Source of the DNA: Stentor coeruleus
Taxonomy: Eukaryota; Ciliophora; Heterotrichea; Heterotrichida; Stentoridae
Assembly: GCA_001970955.1 (NCBI GenBank)
Contig: MPUH01000146.1
Location: 1-64,000, forward strand
Direction of reading: 5' to 3'
DNA length: 64,000 nucleotides
Shown here: one piece after another, positions 51,909 through 63,300 of the stretch
Layout: each line of letters begins with the position of its first letter
Position numbering within the stretch: the first letter of the stretch is position 1
Notes under the pieces: model-generated
What the model saw: the letters and a program-made list of their open reading frames with translations, nothing else
What the model was told of the DNA's origin: nothing
The model's database searches: none
Translations under genes and position numbers: made by a program

Positions 51909-53411
51909 ATGGAAACAAGTAGTGAATTTACCCCAGGCAATGATTTTAGCGTACTAGATAAAGAAGATTCAAATAAAAACGATATTAGCAAAACTCGTGT
52001 TAGATACTATATGCTTTTCCTTGCTTGCTTTCTCTGCTTTGGTAATTATTTCATATACGACAATCCTTCAGCATTACAAACTCAGCTTGAAGATGTAAAT
52101 ATTATATAGGATCTTGATATATCTAGTTTTGAATTTGGTATGCTATATTCAATCTACTCATTTCCTAATGTTATCCTTCCGTTTTTCGGTGGGTATTTAG
52201 TTGATATGATGGGAGTTCGAATTGGGATTTTTATTTTCTCTCTGTTTGTCACAGCAGGACAGGCGATTTTTGCTTTTGGGGTTAGTATAAAATCTTATCC
52301 TGTAGCTTTATTAGGGAGAGGGATTTTCGGGTGTGGTGGAGAAAGTCAGAATGTTGCTCAAAGCGCTATAGTTTCAAATTGGTTTTCAGGAAAAGAATTG
52401 TCTATGGCCCTTGGGATGAATGTAAGTATTTCTCGCCTTGGAAGTGTACTTAATGATGTTTTAGAACCTGCTCTTTTTGAGGCCACTGGATCAGTAATTC
52501 TTGGACTTTGGGTTGGTTTTGGGCTTTGTGTTGCCTCTTTGGTCTGTGGAGTCTTCCTTGGTGCTATCGACAAAAAACGTGACAGGATTCTTGGTATTCA
52601 AGACAAAAAACTTCTTCCAGATTCAGAAAAAGTTAAACTTTCCGATATAAAGACTTTCGGATTTTCCTTATGGATGGTTTGTGTTAACTGTTTTGTCGTA
52701 TATATTGATGTCTCATGCTTTAATAACATAGCAAGTAACTATTACCAAACACGTTTTGATTATTCAACTCAAGAATCAGGGCTTATTATTAGCATAACTT
52801 ATGCTGTTGCCGCAATACTTTGCCCAATATTTGGTAAACTTGTTGATAAAATTGGTCGAAGAGTTATTTTGATTATGTTTTCAGCTTGCTGCGTCACTTT
52901 GGTTCATGTTTTGTTTTTAGTTACACCTGATTCTCATAAACCTGTATACCCGATTTTTTATATGATTCTTTTAGGTCTTGGGTATTCAATTTATGCTTCA
53001 GTAATGTGGGCTTCAATTCCTTATCTTGTTGAGCCAAAAACAATAGGTACAGCCTTTGGTGTGGCTACTTCTATACAAAATTTAGGCTTAGGAGTAGGTC
53101 CGCTTATTGTCGGATATATAAAAGGTAGTACCAAAAAGGAAGATGGGTATTATTGGGTTACTTTTTTCTTTGTCATGATGGGATTAGTAGGAATTGGAAG
53201 TGCTATTTCTATATATATTAATGACATGAGGACTGGAGGAGTACTTAATTCACATGACCCACGTCAAGCTAGGGAAAATTGCATTTTGTCAACACCTCAG
53301 TTGAAGAAAAAAGTTGATGAAGATTTGCCTGAAAATGTCAAGAAATGGCTTTCAAGTCCAACTTCGCAAAAAGCGTTGAGACAGTCTTTAGTAAAACAAC
53401 AACACTTTTAG
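51909..53411 (+). CDS. MFSD1: MFSD1-like major facilitator transporter, one 15-nt intron
   Basis: Twelve-TM major facilitator. Animal MFSD1 is a lysosomal dipeptide uniporter. Spliced 495 aa. The cytosolic N-terminus (1-30) is followed by TM1 with FCFGNYFIYDNPSALQTQL, then after the intron LYSIYSFPNVILPFFGGYL (TM2), D-x-G-x-R loop MGVRIG, RGIFGCGGES with the MFSD1-type GGES, NWFSGKEL, and the second bundle with DKIGRR. Intron 52095-52109 is required to join TM1 to TM2. The C-terminal tail (about 430-495) is cytosolic and may carry lysosomal sorting signals. Strong family match by eye. Confidence 0.92.
52095..52109 (+). other. 15-nt intron in MFSD1-like gene
   Basis: GTAAATATTATATAG, phase 0, contains the TAG that would otherwise end the frame. 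Removal gives QLEDDLDISSFEFGMLYS. Confidence 0.95.
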
Positions 53412-53997
53412 ATTAAATAATGAAGTTGGATTTTTAAGATTATGGTATAAACTTTATTTTTCCGATAAATTTTTTACTGTTAAAGATGCAAAGCAACGAT
53501 TTTATAATAAAATACATTTGTAAAGCGTTAACTTTTAAAGGTAATAATTATATGGATTTCTATATATATCAAAAGTTCAAATCTAAACAAATAAATATTT
53601 TTAAGCCAATTTCTTTATAATCAGTACAAAAACTATCTAAATCCATAAAATATTCTAAATATTACACATTGACTTATCAAGCCTATCTTTAAATCTAATT
53701 TTTTCATATTTTATTGTAATTCCCATAAGTCAACTATAAAAACCCTATACTTTATTCTAAAACCTAGCTTTTAATTACAAAAAATACGCCCATCATATCA
53801 TAAAAACCCATAACCTAGCTTCCTAACCTTCCACTCCAATTCGAACCTCCCGTTATTCACACCATAACCCTTCCTATCACCCTTATTATCCCTAAACCAT
53901 ATTTTCCCTAAATAATAAACCCATTTAAATCCTTTCTCTTTTTAAACTACTCAAATGATTCTAATTTCAAAATCCCTGTGATTGGTTTTAAATAAAT
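53412..53997. other. intergenic, no gene seen
   Basis: G>C just after the transporter, then from 53640 very strongly C>G up to the kelch gene start. Confidence 0.65.
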
Positions 53998-55815
53998 ATG
54001 GGAAATTGTTTTTCCTCTAGTCACAGCGGCGATCAAAATAAAGTATTTGAGGATTTCTACTACCTCTTACGAGATAAAAAATATTTACTCAGAATCTCAG
54101 ACGTGACAATCTCAAAATTCAAAATCGATAATTCTATAAAAGTTCGAAAGGATTCAGGTGTTGGATACCTAAATGATGGGAGAATCATAGTCGGTGGAGG
54201 TACAGATGGTGCTGGCTGCCTTACAAATAAAGCTTATATCATAACCCCTCATGATGGGAAAGTATCTCAAATAGAAGATTTGCCTGTAGCCTCAAAAGAA
54301 GGAGCATTTTTTCAATATAAAAATTCAGTTTATTATATCGGGGCGATAAAAGATTCAGATGATGAAGAGATTCTAGCTCAAGAACAATGTGCTCCTATAA
54401 TGAAATATGAATTAGATACTGGTGGATGGGTTGTTTTTGAAGAGGATAAAAATCAAAGGCATACAATACAAGATTACTTGAAGAAAAAACTTAAGGATAA
54501 CCTTGATGGGGATAATGTTATTGAAATTGGTTATAAAGAAATATTATATGCAGGAATGTTTATGATTAAAAGTAAAGTTTATTTCATTAACGGCCAGCGT
54601 ATGAAAGCAGAAGGGACAATGCAAACTTTAACTGATGTATTTTCAATTGACCTTGATGAAGATAACTTAGCTTTTAAAGCTGAAGAATTCGCCCTTCCTT
54701 TAAAAGTATTCAGGCCGATATGTGGGAGCTACGAAAACAAAGCTTTTATTACTGGAGGTCTTAAACCAGATAGTAAAGGTTGTAATATGGATAGTTACCT
54801 TTTAACATTCAATGAAAATGGAAAACAAGTTGATATTGAACAAATCCCAGGATTAAAACTTTCACTTGATGATTCTTATCCAATGATATGTAGTAGTAGA
54901 AACTTTGTCTCTTTAGCTTATCCCAATTTAGCTCTTTATAGCACCAGAGATAAAGATTGGCTTATGTTTACATTTGGAGAAAATCTTGTAAGAAGAGAAA
55001 CTGTTAAACATCCAACTCCATATTTAGACCTTGAAGAACTAGAAGAAGCTAAAAATCCTATTTATAAACATCAAGAAGCTAAGACAATTAAAAAACCAGT
55101 TACTAAACTTACTGAAAGTATTAGTTCAGGTGAATCTATTAGAATCGATCTACCACCAGGTTTAATGATTGAAGGAAATTATGGTTTTGGTCCATCACCC
55201 TATCCTAATCTTAATGATTCAAGATCTTCAGGAGAGTTTTCTGTTGAAAGAAGAATCGAGTTCCCTGGAGGTAACCAACCTGAAGAAATTAAAAGTTTTA
55301 ATAGCAGTTCAGCTTTTAGCGAGCAATTTAATAAAAAAGTTTTACCTAAAGTACTAAAACCCCCTGAACCTGAAATTAAAGTGCAAAAAAAGAAAAAACC
55401 TTCTGTTGAGAAAAATAAAGATGCAAATGAATCTTCGGATAGTTTAAATTTCCTTAAAGGTAGTGCGGCTCAATCATTTTCTAGTAGTTCAATTGTTAGT
55501 AATGTGTCTAATTTGCCTCAGCAGATAAATTTAGAAGTACCAAAAGTTCAGCAAAAGGTTAATAATAAACATAAAAAAGGTAAGAAAAGTAGTTCAAGTA
55601 GCTCATCTGAGAGTTTTGAGTTTGAGAATAAACATAGTGAGCATGAGTCTGATAGTAAGAGCTTAAAAAATCAACAGGATCCAGAAGAAAAAAAGAAGAT
55701 TAAATCTAGGCAGACTGGGATTGTGAAATATGAACCGTCAATGGAAAGCTTTTCAGAGAGTTTTGAAGTTGATGCTAGTGCGCAAAGTGAAAAGTATGGT
55801 CATGAAAGCCCTTAG
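53998..55815 (+). CDS. kelch-type beta-propeller protein with myristoylation consensus and Ser-rich tail
   Basis: 605 aa. MGNCFSSS fits N-myristoylation and Cys4 palmitoylation. Residues about 45-335 hold kelch-like strands (GYLNDGRIIVGGGTDGAG, KVYFINGQRMKAEG, CGSYENKAFITGGLKPDS), pointing to a propeller. The rest (340-605) is disordered, rich in Ser, Lys and Glu, with a poly-Ser stretch and repeated SSSESFEFE/SESFEV motifs. A membrane-attached adaptor is plausible. Some kelch proteins recruit ubiquitin ligases, but no BTB domain is present. Function unknown. Confidence 0.85.
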   Translation: MGNCFSSSHSGDQNKVFEDFYYLLRDKKYLLRISDVTISKFKIDNSIKVRKDSGVGYLNDGRIIVGGGTDGAGCLTNKAYIITPHDGKVSQIEDLPVASKEGAFFQYKNSVYYIGAIKDSDDEEILAQEQCAPIMKYELDTGGWVVFEEDKNQRHTIQDYLKKKLKDNLDGDNVIEIGYKEILYAGMFMIKSKVYFINGQRMKAEGTMQTLTDVFSIDLDEDNLAFKAEEFALPLKVFRPICGSYENKAFITGGLKPDSKGCNMDSYLLTFNENGKQVDIEQIPGLKLSLDDSYPMICSSRNFVSLAYPNLALYSTRDKDWLMFTFGENLVRRETVKHPTPYLDLEELEEAKNPIYKHQEAKTIKKPVTKLTESISSGESIRIDLPPGLMIEGNYGFGPSPYPNLNDSRSSGEFSVERRIEFPGGNQPEEIKSFNSSSAFSEQFNKKVLPKVLKPPEPEIKVQKKKKPSVEKNKDANESSDSLNFLKGSAAQSFSSSSIVSNVSNLPQQINLEVPKVQQKVNNKHKKGKKSSSSSSSESFEFENKHSEHESDSKSLKNQQDPEEKKKIKSRQTGIVKYEPSMESFSESFEVDASAQSEKYGHESP

Positions 55816-55930
55816 TTATTAAATAGCTTTGATTAAAAACTTTTACTAATGCTTTTATTGAAAGATGCTTATATAGAAAATTAGGGAAAGTATTTTTTTT
55901 ATGACGATTTGATGCAATTTAGTATATTAA

Positions 55931-57094
55931 TTACTTTTTTGGTTTGACTAATGGAGATGCTGTTGATCTTGTGTGACTTTGTTGGGATTTAGACATAGGG
56001 ACAAGTAAAGATTTGTTAATTAAAGGCTTTGGGTGGGTGTAAATAGGAGATGGGTTTTTTTGGACTGGGGTAGGTTTTTTGTTTATAGGGCTTTTATTAT
56101 CTTCTGAAGCGGTGGTACGATGGATTACAGGGCTTTTGTTTTTATTTTCGCTTGTAGGGTTTTTTGTGTTTTTATTAGCAGCTCCAGTACTTTTATCTTT
56201 AATTCTATTTCCCAGTACATCTTCATTTATTTTACGTCCATTTTCAATAATCCTATGACTTTGTTGGTTTAAACTTCCCTTTGTTACTTTACCATCTTTT
56301 TGCCCTACAATATTTTTTATCCCTTGTGCTTTACTAATATCTATCGACATATGATTTACATAAACTCCATTACTTCCATTTTCCCCTTTTGCCACATAAT
56401 TTTTCGAATCATTTTCACCTGGAGTTCCATCTCTAGTATAAAGACTAAAGTTTTTTTTTAAAGGTTTAGGTGTAGTACATTTCCCATATACCACATTATT
56501 CCCAGGACCAAAATTATTTTTTTTTTCAGGGGACAACAATTTATCTATATCTTTTTCTATCTTAGGCTGTGGTGTAGTACAAAGAACTTGGCGATTTACT
56601 TCAACTTTCCTACATCCCATCATATTCACAGGATAAATCCCTTCTGGTCTTGGGGATTTAAACACAACATTAACAGGTGTATTGTTTATATCATTATAAT
56701 CTTCAGGAATTGGAAGAAAATCATCTGTTTCTACAATCCAATTTGGCTTGTATTTGTAATCAGGGATAAAGTTTGGCTCAAAGTCTGAAATTTTGTTTTT
56801 TTTATAGTATTCAGTTGGCTCTGAACCATAGAAATAAGCTGCACTATGATCAGAAGGTTTATGGATATTTACTCGTGGAAGCTGCTTTTCGGCTTGTGAG
56901 AAGACTGTTGAAGCAAAAGTACGTGAGGACCGAGTTGTTGTTGCATTACGGTTTATATCTAATGCTAATTGCTTAGGACAAGATTTTAATGAAGAGAGAT
57001 TAGCTTGTTCGTATGTTGCATCGAAAACTGTACTGCGGGTATGATTGTGCTTACGATTATCAAATGATTTGGAGATTCTGCGATTTAAATCCAT
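55931..57094 (-). CDS. basic disordered protein of unknown function
   Basis: 387 aa, not recognised. Rich in Asn, Lys, Ser, Pro and Thr. The N-terminal part has Arg/His/Ser clusters (NRKHNHTRSTVFD). The middle (about 95-140) has aromatic residues (YKPNWIVETDDFLPIPEDYN) and may fold or bind a partner. The tail has repeated KSP/KNPSP-type sites (NKSPVIHR, NKSPINKKPTPVQKNPSP), typical of proline-directed phosphorylation in cytoskeletal linkers. No TM or catalytic motif. Convergent with the kelch gene at 115 bp. Confidence 0.75.
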   Translation of the reverse strand: MDLNRRISKSFDNRKHNHTRSTVFDATYEQANLSSLKSCPKQLALDINRNATTTRSSRTFASTVFSQAEKQLPRVNIHKPSDHSAAYFYGSEPTEYYKKNKISDFEPNFIPDYKYKPNWIVETDDFLPIPEDYNDINNTPVNVVFKSPRPEGIYPVNMMGCRKVEVNRQVLCTTPQPKIEKDIDKLLSPEKKNNFGPGNNVVYGKCTTPKPLKKNFSLYTRDGTPGENDSKNYVAKGENGSNGVYVNHMSIDISKAQGIKNIVGQKDGKVTKGSLNQQSHRIIENGRKINEDVLGNRIKDKSTGAANKNTKNPTSENKNKSPVIHRTTASEDNKSPINKKPTPVQKNPSPIYTHPKPLINKSLLVPMSKSQQSHTRSTASPLVKPKK

Positions 57095-57594
57095 TTATTA
57101 TCGTTATGCTGAAATTTTGAATATAATTTGCATTTAGGGTTAAGGTATTTCATTCTTGGACTGATAAGGTTGTAATAAGAATTATGTGATGATATGAAGG
57201 TATTAAGTTTTGTAGGTTTATTAATTCAAAGATTTGGTAAAATATTATCGATAGTTGTAGTGAATTATTAATGAAAATGTAATTATTTATATAAAAATTT
57301 CAAGGTTTTTAGCTAAAGGAAGTTATTAATTTTTAAGTCTTTTTGGCTTTTTTTTTCTTTATATATTTCTTCAACTAATCTTAATTTTGAATATGTTGCC
57401 ATACCTTTATATAAAGATTTACCTTAGGTTAAAATAAGATGATATGCTTTTTTCTAATGTTTTTTTGAGGTTGTTGATCAATTTTTATTTTCTTAACAAA
57501 CTAATATAATCTTTAATCCTCCTATCAAACCATTCCCACACTTTCACCCAAACTACCAAAACTTTTTTTACATATCAATTAAACTAACTACATC
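57095..57594. other. intergenic, no gene seen
   Basis: G>C to about 57300 (5' flank of the disordered-protein gene), then C>G from about 57480 (3' flank of the DHHC gene). Confidence 0.65.
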
Positions 57595-58649
57595 CTAAAC
57601 TTTAGCAGGAGAGTTCCTATTGATTTTTATAAACGAAATATCAGTCTCAGAATCCGATCCTCTCCCAGGCACAAACGGGCTTTCCGATTTCCTTTCGGGT
57701 GGCCAGACACCCATCTTATAAAAAGCGCCAATATTTTTAACAGAGTTTTCCCTATTAGCATCTGATTCAACATTAACATCATTTTCAGAAAACTGACTAT
57801 CAGCAATAGGCCAAACAATTCCATCTCCATTAGGTTTACCAGATTTTCCATACATAGGCACAAGCCACATCCAATAATTTTTCCCAAAAACCTGTACAAA
57901 ATTTCTATAAAAACTTATACTATAAGAATAATTATAATTGTTTTCTAAACATTCAATAGTTGTTGAGTTTTTCATAACTAAATTGATATGAAAATATGTG
58001 AATTTAGTTAATACAATACAGAACATTAGAATTGTTAAGCCTAAAATAATGTCTTTTAGAAGGGAATATTTTATAGAATGAGTTTCTAGGATTATATAAA
58101 AGGACATGTATGCTGTTTTGAGGAAATGATATAAGACAAAATATGCTGATAATAAGGAATAAAATAACATGAGCATGAAAAGTATGCTGTTTTGAGGAAA
58201 TGATATAAGATAAAATATGCTGATAATAAGGAATAAAATAACATGAGCATGAAAAGTTTCCGGTTATGAAAACCTATGCAGTTATTGATCCAAGCTGATT
58301 AATTATTACGACAATGATGATCCATGTTTAAAACACATCTGTTGCAAATAGAGCAATGGTGGCAACGATCTGGTTTGAAAACATGACATAAAAGACAGTA
58401 TCTTTTACGTTTGTGTTCTGAATCGCCCATATAAAATCCCCAGTATGGTGGGACTATCCCCGGCTCTGAAATACTCGAGTGGATAAAGCTCCAAATGAGT
58501 AATATGAATAATATATGGAATAGAATCAGAGTTGTTTTGTCTGTATAAGGATTACAATGCTCAGCTTGGATGTAAGACCAATAGACTAGGATAATAAAAC
58601 ATGAGGCAATTAAGACAAAAAATCCTCCGAGAGCTTTTTTATTTAACAT
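57595..58649 (-). CDS. DHHC protein S-palmitoyltransferase, one 15-nt intron, frame broken by a 74-nt duplication
   Basis: Palmitoyl acyltransferase of an endomembrane. Two TM helices occupy about 8-28 and 40-58, followed by a cysteine-rich domain ([20 protein letters not shown]) and, after removing intron 58295-58309, the textbook [20 protein letters not shown]. Two further TM helices, a TTIE motif (TTxE) and a Ser/Asp-rich tail follow. The frame is broken after the DHHC motif by a 74-nt tandem duplication (58108-58255). One copy gives a normal 321-aa enzyme. The conserved rest suggests the gene itself is functional. Confidence 0.9.
58108..58255 (-). repeat. tandem direct duplication, period 74
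   Basis: Copies 58108-58181 and 58182-58255 differ at one base (AAGACA versus AAGATA). GT recurs at the outer edge as microhomology. Period 74 is not a multiple of three and breaks the DHHC gene. Confidence 0.97.
58295..58309 (-). other. 15-nt intron in second DHHC gene
   Basis: GTAATAATTAATCAG, minus strand, phase 1. Removal rebuilds the Pro codon of DHHCPWINNC. Confidence 0.97.
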
Positions 58650-59122
58650 TTAAATATTATGAAATGATTTTGTCAGGAAAAAATTGAACTGAATATTGGT
58701 TTTTGATTACAAATGGTAGAGATGTTTTTTAGATGAAGAAAGATTTGTTGAAATATTAGGAATTAGGATTTTGTGGTAGTTCGTATATGAGATCAATTAT
58801 TGGTATATTTTCAAGACTAATCCTATTCAAAGTTATTTTCTTTTTATATTATTTCGTAATCAAGTTTCATCCCTTTCTAAACCCAAAACAATTTTTATTT
58901 TCTATCATACATAGCACATATTCTCATCAATACACCAATATCCTATTCTCCTACTTTTTAAACTTCAACTCCATATCTCCTTTTGCAGTAATTTATCTAT
59001 CAAATCACATATAAAACCAAGTTTTAGAACTCACAACAACCCCATCCTTTTCCCACACTTTACATTTACTAATAATAACAGCATCTTATATAAAAAACCC
59101 CTTTAATCATTATTATTTAGAC
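58650..59122. other. intergenic between divergent genes, no gene seen
   Basis: G>C near the DHHC start, C>G from about 58860 towards the REEP-like gene. A 75-codon frame at 58787-59014 falls in the C-rich flank and looks like chance. Confidence 0.6.
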
Positions 59123-59551
59123 ATGTTTTCTATCATTTGTATAGGACTGATGTAAGAACTACTTAGCTGTATTATTGCTGACTTTTATCCAGCATACTCA
59201 TCAATAAAATCCTATAGAGAATCATCCGATGAAAACAATCTGAAATTTTGGCAGAAATATTGGGCAGTAAGGTCTCTGTTTCTTTTAGTTGATTATATTG
59301 TTTGGCCTTATTTAGAAGACTTTGATGTGTTTTATTTGTTTAAAGTTGGCATATACATATCATTGAGTATGTTTGGAACTGCAACTAAAATATATGATAA
59401 TGTGATTTGCCCATTGTATAATGAAGTTGAACCTTATGCAGATGTTTTAGTTCAACACACAACTCTTACGCAGTTTGTCGCTAGTTGGAGAGGGAATTTG
59501 TATAAGTTTTTTATTGAAGACTTAGAGGAATTTTTAGTCCCTAATAGTTAA
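59123..59551 (+). CDS. REEP/TB2-DP1/HVA22 family ER-shaping protein, one 15-nt intron
   Basis: Reticulon-like hairpin protein that curves tubular ER. Spliced 137 aa. A short hydrophobic start (MFSIICIGLICIIADF) leads into the family core YPAYSSIKSYRESSDE, then KFWQKYWAVRSLFLLVDYIV, a second hydrophobic stretch (FYLFKVGIYISLSMF), and NVICPLYNEVEPYADVL, matching the RxxxPxxxxxE end of the domain. Intron 59152-59166 is needed to join the start to the core. The short N-terminus resembles REEP1-4 more than REEP5/6. The start is the first Met in the spliced frame; an upstream exon cannot be excluded. Confidence 0.85.
59152..59166 (+). other. 15-nt intron in REEP-like gene
   Basis: GTAAGAACTACTTAG, phase 2. 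Removal gives IGLICIIADFYPAY in frame with the TB2/DP1 core. Confidence 0.9.
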
Positions 59552-60364
59552 ATGTGAGTTAGTGATTATGGGGTTTTTTTGTATGAGGTTTAAAGAATTT
59601 GTTATATTATTAGAAGATAGGGCTTTTATGATTAGAATGTGGATTTTATTATAGTGATTGTCGTGAAAAATTGTGTGAAGAGATTGATGAGGATGTCGTG
59701 GTTTTGGATAATTTAGATGTTGTTGTATTATAAATTAGGTTTAATTTTTGTTATTTTTGAATGGTATATTTTTGATTTTTATATATATTGAGCTATTTTG
59801 GCTATTTGTTTTATGAGGCTACAAATTAGATAATAGGTATATAATAAACTAAGGTAAATACTTATATTTTTCATTTACAGAATTTGAGTGATGAAGAGTG
59901 TATAAGTTTAAAAGATGATAAAACAAATGATTTAGTTTTTTTATGTATCAAAACTCTTGCTACAACATCTTCAATAAAAACTTGTGCAATAAACAACATT
60001 AAAACCCATTCCTAAAATGGTATATAAATATTATTATAATAATATATCCTACATCAATATCCCAACTTTAACCTCTCCACAAAAATAATAATCTCCATAC
60101 CTTTAATCCAAATCCTCTTTACCTAACCCTCACAATCAAAAATATCAAAAACCAAAATCAATTCCCAAAACCCAAAAACTCAACAGAACTCATCGAAATC
60201 TATCTTTTTCCATCTAAAACCTATCAAAACCTGATTTTCCCCCTTTAAAACCATTAAATCTCCCTTATTTTCATCTAAAATATCAATAAATCAATATTCT
60301 TATAACCTTCTCTCTAAATAATATATATTTAACAGTGTAAGTTCTTCTTGAACTTAAATTTAAA
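59552..60364. other. intergenic between co-directional genes, no gene seen
   Basis: 59552-59760 is strongly G>C (3' flank). 60000-60300 is strongly C>G (5' flank). This is the clearest example of the flank skew in the window. Confidence 0.7.
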
Positions 60365-63300
60365 ATGGAACATCATAGGCAAAAAAGATCCAGAGACCAC
60401 GAGTCCTCAGATTCCGAAAGCATGGACTTCAATACAGTCAAAGCTACAGGAAGTCCTTCATATATCAAATTAAACTCGTCAATGATCCATCCTTTGCCCA
60501 AGTTCACGATCCCTGAAGGTGGCTTAATACCTCAGAAAAAGGTGAAGATTTGGGATTATGATTCAAAAAAACCTATACACTTAATTCATTCGGGCATATT
60601 GCAGTGTATCAAAAGTATTCAGAATTCAATCAAAGCATCTGACTATGATTCGATACTATTATCATTACGGAAACTGGCTAATGAATTAACTATGTCAAAT
60701 GATGAACATTTATCACTTTTACCTATTGATCTAGTCACAGAAGTCTTAGTTTTTGCGCTTAATGTTCAGGAAAACCCTGAGATTGTTTTACAAGCCATTA
60801 TTTGCATAGTATTTTTAGTTGAAAGCCATCATAATTCAGTCCCTTGTTTTGTCAAAGCAGGGATGATAAGTTTGATTGCAGGGAAACTTATGAATGTTGA
60901 GTATATCGATGTTGCGGAGTATGCAGTAAAAACTCTAGAAAAAATCTCTGCTGACTATCCAATCGAGGTTTTAAGAGAAGGGTTTATTGGTGAAATCCTT
61001 GGCATGCTCGAATTTTTCGAGCTTTCCGTGCAGAAAAAGCTACTTTCTATTGTCTTAAACATGTCTCGAGGAATATCTTCTCCAGACGACTTCAAAAATT
61101 ACTTATCCCCATCTCTACCCACAATAATCTCCCTCCTATCCAACAAAGTTAAAGAAAAATCTCATTTCAACGAAAAAGCACTAGAAATCCTCATCGCCCT
61201 AAACGACTCTATGCGAAACTTATCATCATATAATTCTTTCAGTCAATTTCTTTTAGATCAAAACATAATCTCTCTAGTCTGTGATGTTATTTCAGAAATG
61301 CCAGGAACAATGGCAAGATCATTTAAACTATTTTCCGTCATGTGTAGAAACTCTTTAAGTCTCTCATTAGATTTTATAACAAAAGGTATGGGGATACTAG
61401 AAACTGCATTAAAAACAGGTATAGATGAAGCTAATACAATAATCCTTACAGAAAATCTACAGTTAATAAACAATATTCTTCCTCACGAAGGGGATAACAA
61501 CGAAAGAAAAGAGTTTTTTTCTAACAAACCAGAACTAATTGAAGAGTTTACTAGTATTTTATTCCCGTATATGACAAGTATATATGAAATTGTCAGCAAA
61601 AAAAACGCTAAAGTCTTATTCTTGACGATAATTTCAAACCTAATTTCCTTAGGAGATAAAGAAAATCTAGTTCGTTATGATGGTTATTCTAACTTTCTAA
61701 CAAATTTACTTGTAGAAAAAGAAGTTATGATATTAAAATCAGCACTAAAAATCGTCAGTATATTATATGATAAAATCCCTGAGACTATCTCGACAAGTTT
61801 CATTAGAGAAGGGGTTGTTCAAAGGTTTAAAGCGTTAAAATCCTCTGAAAACCTCAAAAATTTAGTTGAAGACAAGTACTCTGACCCTATAGAATTCGAA
61901 CAGTTTTTAATAAACTATAGGAAAACAAGAGCTTATTTAGATCAACAAGATTTTGCAAATCAACCAAATTTACCTAAATTCCTCGCTGAATATAAAGAAC
62001 AAAGTGTTGATCATAAAAAAGAAATCATATCTTTAAGTAAAAAAATCATTGACCAACATTGTGCCTGTAGAAACAAAGCGGCAAATGCTACAGGTAAAAT
62101 ATTAAAAACCATATCAGGGAAATTTGAAACAGCTAAAGATAACGAAGGAGAAAATCTATGGAAAGATTTAGCTGAAGTTATAATACAAGGGAAACCTACA
62201 GCTTTTGAGTTTTGTAGTTCAGGGTTTGTTGAAAAAGTCTGGGATTGGTTGTGTTGTAATGGTAAATTACATAAAGCTATGTCTAGATATGAAGGGTTTT
62301 GTAAATTTTTATTAGGAAATACAGGTAATGGTGATATAATGTTTACAAAAGTCCTTAATTTAGCTATGCAAGGGTTTGGGTATTTGGAAAATTATATAAC
62401 AGCAAAAGGTTTTAAAGGGTCTAATACAAGAGCTTTTATGCATAAAAGTAAAATCCAGTTAATGTATATTCCAATAGATAACCCTACTGAAGATTTAAGA
62501 TTAAGAAATAACTTTTTAGCTACATTAGGGAAAATAACAGTCGTCCCAGATCCTTGTTGTTCTATAAGTGCTTTGAAATCTATGCTGAAAAGAATTGAAA
62601 ATAAAGAAGATTTAAACTTTTTTAAAGAGTCGATACGAGAAGACCCGATGGACTTTGATGAAGAAATCTCATTTAAAGATGTTTCTATAAAAATACAATT
62701 TAAAGATAATGAACTTACTGATGAAATGCTTATTGGGGATATTGTGACTAGTTCTCCTAATATGCCGATATTAACATTTTCTTTTAATACAATTGATTAC
62801 AAGTGCCAGTATTTTAATTTCGATTCACAAATCTATGAAGATTTTATGAAAAAATGCAGCCTTGTAGGGTTAGAATTAGAAAACCCATCATATCCTTATT
62901 TACGTTTTATCAAGCTTTTATTCCTAACATATAACTCATATCCGCTTACAACCCATAAATTCCAATTTGATCTAAACCCTAATATATTAAGTTATTTTAT
63001 AAGCCCAAAACTTAATGCTATAATATTAAAACATTTTCAAGAACCTTTAAGTTTATCAAGACGAGTTCTACCATCATGGATGAAAGAACTACCGAAATAT
63101 AGTTGGTTTTTGTTTACATATATGACAAGGCTTAAAATATTAGATAATATTCGATTCATACACAATGAAACATATCGTTTACCTAGACAGAAAGTTAAGA
63201 TTAACAGAGACAAAATCTTAGACAGTGCTTATCTTATTATGAATGACTTAGGGCTTTTACAACATGGGATACTTGAAATACAATATGATAATGAAGTTGG

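Noticed and set aside
53835-53850. TTCGAACC resembling part of a tRNA B box
   Set aside because: No matching A box, no cloverleaf arms and the wrong flanking spacing.
58787-59014. 75-codon plus-strand frame
   Set aside because: Lies wholly in the C-rich 5' flank of the REEP-like gene; the low-G skew itself makes long frames. Composition is Phe/Ile/Ser-rich without a recognisable domain.
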